A stretch of 5,493 nucleotides of DNA from UBA8437 sp003445035 (GTDB lineage Bacteria; Planctomycetota; Planctomycetia; Planctomycetales; Planctomycetaceae). The first letter of the stretch is position 1; each line of letters begins with the position of its first letter. The notes below the pieces were generated by a model. It made no database searches and was not told where the DNA came from. It saw nothing but the letters and a program-made list of their open reading frames with translations. Shown here one piece after another: positions 1 to 5,493 of this stretch. Both the position numbers and the translations under genes were made by a program. The stretch lies in NCBI GenBank assembly GCA_937901285.1, contig CALCHI010000495.1, positions 1-5,493 of the forward strand. The letters run 5' to 3'.

Positions 1-3000
1 CCTGGGTGGCGATCTCGTTGAAGTTGGTGTGTTCTCGAGATTCGCCGTCGACCGCCGTCCAGTTGCCCACTCCGTCCAGCGTCCAATCGTTCCGGAACGG
101 CGCGTTGCCACTGGGTGTGACGATGGTGTCGAGCGTGCCGTTGAGTTCACCTCGCTGGAATGAGGTCAGCCGGTAGGCGCTGTCGAGCGCGATCAACTCG
201 CTTTCAACAGCGGCATGCAGTTTCAATTCGGCCGTCCGATTGTTGACGCGGTCATAAGCGTTGGTCGTGCCGACGATCAACGTGTCGTCGCTTGTCATGT
301 GACGCTGTTGAATGACTCGACCCAGCCCGTCGTAGCCGACATTCTGGTCACCGGCATCGTTGAGAGAGGTCAACCGTGTCCCGTTGGTCAGGTGATGCCG
401 TTCGAGCACCCGGTTGCCACCGCCGATGTAGCTGTAACCGATCAGCAATTCACCGGTTGTCACCTCGGTGATCGTGTCGAGTCGGTCATCCAGGTCAAAG
501 CTGAAGTTGATGCGTCGGCCGTTGGGATAGGTCAGTCCCGATCGCAGGTTGTCCGAACGCCAGGCACTGGATGTAACTCGCGGCGACATGCTGCCGATCT
601 GCTGCGATTCCTCGACCACGCGGCCCAGGCTGTCATAGACGAACTTGACCGTCGAATCATCATCGGAATTGGACGGGTCGTTGTTGTCGGTCAATCGAGT
701 CACCAGGCCGCGGCCGTCGTACTCGAACGTCTGCAACGTCGTGCCGATCGGTCCAGAAATCGTCGTCACGTCGATTTCGGTCGTACGATTTACGGCATCA
801 ACGCTCCGGGTGAACTTCGAGAGGTTCTCGTCCTCGGTGACCAGCAGGGTGCCGTCCGGATCGAACCCGAAGACGGTGGCTGTCGCTGAATCAACCTGGT
901 CGGCCCGCGAAGGAAACTGTCCAGCAATGGCATCAACGCGTGCCTTCAAGGCGGACAGTTGCGAGTCGACCAGTGCCGTGTCCACGCTGGCGGGGCTGGC
1001 CACTGTGGCTGCCGTTGGCGTGGGGATCGTTCGCGCGCCCAGGATGGCCGAGTTGGTGAAAGTGGAATTGACCGTCAGCCCGTGCACCTCGGCCATCGCC
1101 CGGCCCTGGTTGTCGTACAGGTGGCCGGCGATGTTCCCGTTGTCGTCGATGCGTCCGACGAGCTGCGAGTTCTTGTCCCAGAGACTTGCCGTGCGGAGGA
1201 TGCCGTCGCCTCCACCCTGGGCCGTATCGGGAGTCGGTGTCGTTGTTTTGACACCTTCCAGGCTCGCCCCGATGTTTGTCCCGTCTCCGAGACCCGACGC
1301 GGTCAGGATGATCTCCTGTGCAACCGGTCGGCCCTGTCCGTCGTAGTAGTTGAGCGTGACATTCCCGAAGTCGTTGATCGTGTTGACCGTCGAGCCACCG
1401 TCTTCGAATCCACGCCGCTCGATCGACTCGCCGTTCAACGGCCCGTTGGCGTCGGCCGTGGCGACCAGGTTGCCGCGCGAGTCGAATCGCGAAAACGTTG
1501 CCTGGCCCAGGTTGTCGATGACCGTCTCGGGACGGCCCAGGCTGTCGTAAATCAACGTGGTGAGGAAGACCTCGTCGGTGATCCCGACAACCTGTGCCGT
1601 ATCGGTCGACCTCATCTCGATCACGTTGCCGGCGTCGTCGTAGACCCAGCCGGTCACGTTCCCCTCGGCATCCTGGCGGGAAATCACTCTCTGGAGACCA
1701 TCACGGAACAGGGTACAGGTGTCGGCATCATCTTCGATGCAGTGTGTCGTTGATCCGACCGGGCTGAATTCCATTCGAGACGTCACGCGTTCCACGTCCG
1801 GAAACAACAGTCCGGGAATCGCCTGGTCGTCGTCGGGTGTCAGGTTCGTCTTGCCGATGTCCTCGGCACCGTCCTGCACGTCGGTGTCGCGATTCGTGTC
1901 ATCGGTCACGAACAACAGCCGGTCGGACTGGTATGGTCGGCCGACTTCATCGTAGGAGTACTCGACTCCGGACAGCAGGCCGTCAGGCCTGACGAGGTTC
2001 TGGATCTGGATCGTTCCCAGCGACGATACCGGCCGGGCCAGCGTCGCCGGACCGTCTTCGGTCGGGCTGCCGCCACCGTTTGGTCCCATGACCAGTGACC
2101 GAACCACCTGGCCCGACGCGTCGTATTGCATCACGGACTGGGTGCCGACCGAATCGACCACGCTGACCGGGCGGTCAAGACCATCGTAGAGAACCCGCGT
2201 CCGGTCACCGTCGCCCAGCGCCGAGTTGTTGGCTGACGAGAGGTCCGAATCATCACCGTCGCTGGTCTCGACAAGATTGCCGTTGTCGTCGTATCCATAG
2301 GTCGTCGTGCACGCGAGGCCGCCACGCACGTCGAAATTGCCGGGGTCGTTGATCGCGAGCAACGCGTCGGCTGGTGCCGCGGGTGGGCCGCAGAAGACCT
2401 GGAAGGCCATGTCGCGTTCGTCGATGATTCGCGATGCCGCAGTGCCTTCCGGCGAGACCGTCAGCACCGCATTTCCGTTGGCGTCATAGCGCAAAAGGGT
2501 CTCGAGGTTCTCGGAACCCGACGCCGTGTTGACGACCTCCGTGACGATACCGACCGTCCGGCCGAGGATGTCGACCTCGATGGCCGTATCGACGAAGGCC
2601 GCACCCCCCACCGGATCGGGATTGGCCGCCGCGCTGGGAAGGTCGGCCGAGGGCAGGTTGCCATCGACGAGCGACGTGTTGCCACGGTCCTCGACCTGGG
2701 TCAGTACCAGGTTCCCGTTGTGGTCATAGAAGAACCGCTGAAGGAACCCGTGGTCCTGCAACACCCCCGGTTCTGCCGGGACAGGCGTGAAGATGTCGTG
2801 GGCCGAGGCCCTGGTGATTTGGACGACTTCATCGAGCTGGTTGAACTCGTAGTCGGTTGCAATGCCACGACCGTTGACGGACCGGGTGACATTGCCGCGA
2901 GCATCGTAGAAAGCCTGGGTACGAATATGTACCGGATCCGGATCGGTTCCCGAGTTGCGGCCGGCAGCGCTGGCCGTGTCGAGCGTGACCTGTTTCGTGT

Positions 3001-5493
3001 AACCACCCGTTGACGTCTCGTTGCCTGAGATCAGGTCCTGGCCATCTCCGTCAGGGTCGTTGGCTCCGAAATACTCGACGGTGTGGACATTCTCTTCGGG
3101 GTCAGTCGTCTCCACGATTTGACCGAAGTCGTTGAAACGCGTGAGCGCAACGATTTCCTGGGTGGTGTCGCCGGAGATCGCGGCCTGGTTGGAACCGGAC
3201 AGCAGGTTCACTGTCGGCAGATTGCCGCGAACCACGTTGCCGTTTCGCTGGTCCGTGTTGCCGTCGGCATTCAGGTCGCCCCGCGCCGTGGTCGGGATGC
3301 TTGCGTTGTCGAAAAGTGTCTGGATCTCGGAGACCGAGAGCCCCATGTCACTGGCAATGGCCGACAGGTCGAACGCTTCCTCGTAGTCGAAGGACCGTGT
3401 CGTCGTGTACCGGGCCTCGCTGTTGGCACCGCCGTTGGGCGGTGTGTGTCCCGCATCATGTCCCCGCGGGTCGGTCGTCGTGCGAATTGCGTTGAAGACC
3501 GGCTCGTACGTCCACGACGACTTCACCGTCGCCTGGTCGCCACCGCGCGTACTGTCGGCAACCTGTTGGAACTCGAGCAAGTTGCCCTGTTGGAACCGGT
3601 CCGCGTTCCCCGAATCAAAAGTCGACTGGACCTCGTTTCCCAACGGAAGCGTGGTCCCGGTTCTCAGCCCCTCGATGTTGTACTCATGCGTGGTCACAAA
3701 CGATGTCGGATCAGTGCTCCGGACGTCTCGATTGCTGAACTCCTCGATCCGCAACGTGTTTCCGGCCGTGTTGAACTGGTATTCGGTGACGTTGCCGTTG
3801 CGATCGGTCACGGTCGTCTTGTCGACGACGAGGCTCGTGTTGCCCGCGGCATGTGGAGCAACCGATTCGTAGACGTAGCCGAGCGTTCCCCCTGCCGGTA
3901 CCTCGGAGTCATTCGTACCACCGACAGACTGGCTGGTGACCTGGTCCAGGGCGTTGTAGGTGAGCGTCCTGAGAGATGGGCCCGAGGCGGCCACCTCATT
4001 CGGTGCCGTGACAGCAACCAGGTTGTGGTTGCCAGCTCGCCGGGGAATTCGTTCGGAATAGTCATACTGTTCGGTCCGACCGTCAGTGAAGTCGTTGCCC
4101 GTGGACGTGCCCGTGATCGCTGGGCTGGTCACGGCGACCAGGTTTCCGGCTTCGTCGTACGAGTAGTTGACGGTTCGCCCCGTGAAATCCTGCAACTGGT
4201 TGATTCGTCCCTGCGGCGTATAGCTGAGGTCGTAGGCGCGGCCATAGACATCGAGCACGCGGGTCAGTTGGCCGGACGTGTAGTCGTAGCTCAACTGGTT
4301 CTGGTTTCGATCTGTCCTCGACACGACTCGCGCCAGGCCGTCTGTGTCCGCAGCCTGGAAGTCAAAACGTGTCCCGTCGGACCATCGTTCGGTGAATGTC
4401 CCGTCCCCGTTCTTGACCAGCCGGCTGAAGAACCCTGCCGGCGCGATGTAGCTTCCGTCACTGTTTTGCTCGTACAGGTCGGCGCGACCCGAACCACTCA
4501 TGCGGGCCACGTCTCCCAGGTCGCTCTCAGGAAATGTCGCTTGGACGTCGGCCAGGTTGTCAGACGTGGCCTCGACGAGCCGCACGTTGTGGTTGTGATC
4601 CCAACCGTGGCCGAGCGGTCCGTTGAACAGCACTCCGCTGCGATGGGTTCGCAGGAACACGAAGTCCATCCCACCTCGACCCGTGACTACCATGTCGATC
4701 CGCGAAAGCGTGGATTCGCCGGTTGCCAGGAACACGCCGGCCACGTCCGAATTTCTGCCGAACGACGGATTGATCAAGGGATCGATCGTCGTCGTGAATT
4801 CCGGCGTTCGGTTAGCGACAAGATAGTCCTCGAGTGTCCTGCAAAGATCGTCATCCGATTCACCGACATCAGCGATCAAGACATCTCCAGCTTCGTCCAC
4901 CACACCACATCCGTGTCCGGCGACGATGTCGGTGTCATCGCCTCCGTCAACCCGGTCATCTCCGCCATCACCAATCACGAGGTCCTGCCCTGCTTCTCCG
5001 GATGGCGAATCGTCGCCAGATCCGCCGGAAAGGACATCGTCACCATCGCCACCGAAAAGCTCGTCATTGCCACCGAAACCAAACAAGGCATCCTGGCCAT
5101 CTCCACCCTCGAGCGTGTCAGCTCCCGGGCCACCTTCGATCGTGTCATTTCCGGGACCACCGGCCAGTTGGTTTGCCTGGTCATTTCCCTTCAGAACATC
5201 GGCGTCACTCCCGCCCCTGGCGTTTTCGATGTTGGTTGCTCCGCCGATCCTCGTCGCGATCCCTAACGACAGGTCCACTGTCACCGGGCTCGTGTGCGCC
5301 GACAGGTCGAGCCAGTCCGCTCCCGCTCCCCCATCAAAGTTGGCCAGTGCGCCACCAGTAGCGGCAATCACGAACGAATCATCAAAACCGCTGCCGGTAA
5401 CCTGCTCGAACACGCCGGTCAACTGCAGGTTGCCCGTTCCCGTGACCGCCTGCACCGACGTCGCATCGACGTCGATCGTGATCCCGGCTGAAG
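1..5493 (-). CDS. Giant RTX-Rhs/YD-repeat protein, internal fragment (both ends outside window)
   Basis: One minus-strand frame is open through all 1830 complete codons (5491 down to 2), with no stop and no start that can be assigned. Order of parts: beta-roll lead-in (residues 1-92), eleven RTX nonapeptides (93-191), linker, Rhs entry segment with GPLGHGWDHNHN (291-302), then YD repeats to the left edge. The YD region has many motifs of the form Y-D-x-x-G-[NR], for example at Y445, Y862, Y922, Y1002, Y1067, Y1123, Y1180, Y1284, Y1315, Y1383, Y1459, Y1591, Y1619 and Y1720. In characterised Rhs proteins such repeats build a hollow shell that may enclose a C-terminal toxin; that end is not visible here. 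Extracellular location is inferred from calcium-binding modules and very few, paired cysteines. At least 1830 residues already exceeds the roughly 1400-1600 of common enterobacterial Rhs proteins. Family assignment is firm; biological role (toxin delivery, adhesion or surface structure) is unknown. Confidence 0.95.
857..1048 (-). other. Pro/Ala-rich insert with a heptad-patterned helix
   Basis: Residues 1482-1545 replace one or two YD repeats. They begin with ILGARTIPTPTAATVASPAS (low complexity, P/T/A), then a helix from about 1503 to 1526 (positions 914-985) containing LVDSQLSALKARVDAIAGQF. Hydrophobic residues V1508, L1512, L1515, V1519, I1522 and F1526 are spaced 4-3-4-3-4, the a/d pattern of a short coiled coil. 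YD-like sequence resumes at VFGFDPDGTLLVTEDENLSK (1540-1559). An alternating-beta shell should not contain such a helix, so this is probably a protruding or lining element. Helix and coiled-coil assignment is by eye. Confidence 0.5.
1715..1741 (-). other. Acidic Cys-Cys hairpin within the YD region
   Basis: Residues 1251-1259 read CIEDDADTC, followed by TLFRDGLQRVI, which is a normal YD-type strand and turn. Two cysteines flank an acidic seven-residue turn at a place where the repeat register predicts a beta hairpin, so they face each other in a plausible cross-strand pair. The function is unknown; a disulfide or a metal site are both possible, and a disulfide is favoured because no other Cys or His lies close by except H1250. 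Confidence 0.45.
2309..2392 (-). other. Cysteine-bounded loop insert between YD repeats
   Basis: Residues 1034-1061 run from QVFCGPPAAPADAL to RGGLACTTTYGYDDNGN. The YD pattern is regular before (RYDANGN at 1001) and after (YGYDDNGN at 1065), but the piece between is proline/alanine-rich and contains no YD motif. Its boundaries coincide with C1034 and C1061. These are two of only six cysteines read in 1830 residues, so a disulfide closing this loop is a reasonable inference for an extracellular protein. Confidence 0.5.
3182..3379 (-). other. Helix plus EF-hand/dockerin-like loop inserted in the YD region
   Basis: Residues 705-770 break the YD pattern. A predicted helical stretch with SAIASDMGLSVSEIQTLFDN (710-729) is followed by the loop DLNADGNTDQRN (739-750, positions 3242-3277). 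This fits the calcium loop D-x-N-x-D-G-N-x-D, with ligands at 739, 741, 743, 745 and 747; position 12 is N, where canonical EF-hands have E and dockerins usually D. Only one loop is seen, whereas functional dockerins carry two, so a cellulosome-type dockerin is unlikely. The preceding segment, TTTDPRGHDAGHTPPNGGAN (671-690), is also non-repetitive. I infer a calcium-stabilised insertion on the shell surface or seam. Similar inserts may be general in this YD subfamily; that is recollection, not tested. Confidence 0.6.
4361..4705 (-). other. Rhs entry segment (DUF6531-like) with GRG...GHGW signature
   Basis: Residues 263-377. SRIDMVVTGRGGMDFVFLRT (263-282) followed by HRSG and GPLGHGWDHNHN (291-302) matches the conserved opening of Rhs/YD proteins, usually of the form 'GRG-hydrophobic-R-x-Y-x-S ... 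G-x-G-W'. It is followed by the usual readouts: YEQNSDGSYIAPAGFF (340-355), GDGTFTERWSDGTRFDF (361-377). In Rhs proteins this segment begins the beta-shell and marks the boundary to N-terminal accessory domains. Its position after the RTX array shows that the RTX part is a fused N-terminal module and not part of the shell. Confidence 0.8.
4706..4918 (-). other. Linker between RTX array and Rhs entry segment (within the CDS)
   Basis: Residues 192-262 have no recognisable domain. The stretch begins with a decayed RTX turn containing C195, continues through an acidic part (GESDDDLCRTLEDYL, with C217), and then becomes mixed polar sequence with TTTIDPLINPSFGRN and AGVFLATGEST. C195 and C217 are 22 residues apart and are the only cysteines in the first 1033 residues, so they could form a local disulfide closing the end of the beta-roll. 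This pairing is inferred from spacing only. Confidence 0.5.
4919..5215 (-). repeat. RTX (hemolysin-type calcium-binding) array, 11 nonapeptide units
   Basis: Residues 93-191 divide into eleven consecutive 9-residue units without a single register slip, giving a 27-bp period in the DNA. The best matches to GGxGxDxLx are GGPGNDTIE, GGPGADTLE, GGDGQDALF and GGDGDDVLS. The first two (GGSDADVLK, GNDQANQLA) and last units (GDGGDDRVD, GGDDTDIVA) are degenerate, and a further decayed unit beginning GHGCG follows. In known RTX proteins each turn binds calcium between G/D loops and folds as a parallel beta-roll only outside the cell, where calcium is abundant. In this gene the array precedes the Rhs domain, whereas in type I secretion substrates such repeats normally sit near the C-terminus. 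Confidence 0.92.
5216..5491 (-). other. Beta-roll lead-in segment, serralysin C-terminal-like (within the CDS)
   Basis: Residues 1-92. The pattern VTGSGFDDSF (31-40), an isolated nonapeptide GGAGADWLD (54-62), then VTVDLSLGIAT and GGATNIENARGG (84-94) follows the layout seen before the RTX array of M10 metallopeptidases and of many large adhesins: 'D-x-L-D-x-S', a strand pair 'V-T-V-D-L', then 'N-I-E-N' just before the glycine-rich repeats. Residues 1-30 are rich in T, V and G and look like beta structure. The segment starts outside the window, so further copies of this unit may lie upstream. There is no catalytic motif in this part, so it is a structural module and not a protease domain. Confidence 0.7.

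Larger units (their letters stand above)
2..4321 (-). repeat. Rhs/YD-repeat shell region, about 1440 residues, continuing past the left edge
   Basis: Residues 391-1830 are degenerate YD repeats of about 20-30 residues: short beta strands joined by turns such as NYSYDEAGNLVAVT (442-455), FFYDHNGNLVL (920-930), RYDANGNAVLTVSPEGTA (1001-1018), WVYDDAGNVIE (1282-1292), IYDSLGRPETV (1314-1324) and VYDSLGRVVEE (1618-1628). On the plus strand the Y-D pairs appear as frequent gtcgta or gtcata. A 14-bp exact match, cggcccaggctgtc, recurs at 621-634 and 1533-1546, both encoding a YDSLGR turn. The last visible part, WTLDGVGNWTAVDG (1804-1817), still belongs to the shell. The conserved C-terminal Rhs core and any variable tip lie outside. 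Confidence 0.93.

Noticed and set aside
621..1546. Exact 14-bp repeat (621-634 and 1533-1546) as a possible recombination or regulatory site
   Set aside because: Both copies encode the same YDSLGR turn in the same codon register, so common protein repeats explain the match.
2131..3006. Short minus-strand open frames in other registers (for example 2131-2325, 2461-2685 and 2701-3006)
   Set aside because: They overlap the long gene on the same strand in a different frame, and their Ser/Thr/Arg-rich products match no family.
3242..3277. Cellulosome-type dockerin domain
   Set aside because: Only one calcium loop is present, position 12 is Asn, and the element sits inside the YD region, so a full dockerin is not supported.
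4919..5215. CRISPR-like or tandem DNA repeat array
   Set aside because: The 27-bp periodicity is imperfect at nucleotide level and has no spacers; it reflects the coded RTX nonapeptides.
3083..5266. Very long plus-strand open frame (about 727 codons), with similar plus-strand frames at 215-889 and 959-1753
   Set aside because: All three lie in the frame that is codon-aligned with the minus-strand gene, so they end only where that gene uses TTA, CTA or TCA codons, which are rare in this GC-rich sequence (for example a Leu TTA at 5264-5266). Their products are rich in Arg, Val and Asp with no domain pattern, while the opposite strand reads as clear RTX and YD repeats.
4834..5361. Plus-strand open frame with a His/Arg-rich repetitive product
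   Set aside because: The apparent repetition is the antisense shadow of the 27-bp RTX units and has no independent support.
1..5493. RNA genes, promoters, terminators or mobile element ends
   Set aside because: The full window is coding in one frame, and I saw no tRNA or rRNA-like structure, inverted terminal repeats or hairpin plus T-run that would stand out from the coding sequence.

Overview
The whole window lies inside one very long gene on the minus strand. Reading the reverse complement in the frame whose codons occupy plus-strand positions 2-4, 5-7 ... 5489-5491 gives 1830 sense codons. I translated this frame line by line and found no stop codon, start context or frameshift. Both ends of the gene are outside the window, so no complete gene, promoter, ribosome binding site or terminator is present. 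Residue numbers below count from position 5491 downwards.

The protein is a giant secreted or surface-type repeat protein of modular design. From its N-terminal side (right edge of the window) it holds: (1) a glycine/aspartate-rich beta-roll lead-in of the serralysin C-terminal type (residues 1-92); (2) an uninterrupted array of eleven 9-residue hemolysin-type (RTX) calcium-binding units (93-191); (3) a linker (192-262); (4) the conserved entry segment of Rhs/YD-repeat proteins, with a GRG...R.H.S...GPLGHGWDHNHN signature (263-377); and (5) about 1440 residues of Rhs/YD repeats (391-1830) that are still running at the left edge. Four things interrupt or decorate the YD region: a helix plus EF-hand/dockerin-like loop (about 704-770), two cysteine-paired segments (1034-1061 and 1251-1259), and a proline/alanine-rich insert with a heptad-patterned helix (about 1482-1545). 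Asp-rich calcium-type turns are scattered through the shell.

In known Rhs/YD proteins the repeats form a hollow beta-shell, often with a variable C-terminal toxin or effector. Any such C-terminus would lie beyond position 1, so it cannot be judged here. RTX-like calcium modules, an EF-hand-like loop and local Cys pairs all point to an extracellular, calcium-rich setting. GC-rich codon use, great length and the RTX-Rhs combination fit a free-living Gram-negative environmental bacterium. Planctomycetota-type genomes are my best guess, but the window has no taxonomic marker and this is weak inference.

Several long open frames on the plus strand (the largest at 3083-5266) are codon-aligned mirrors of this gene and are not annotated.
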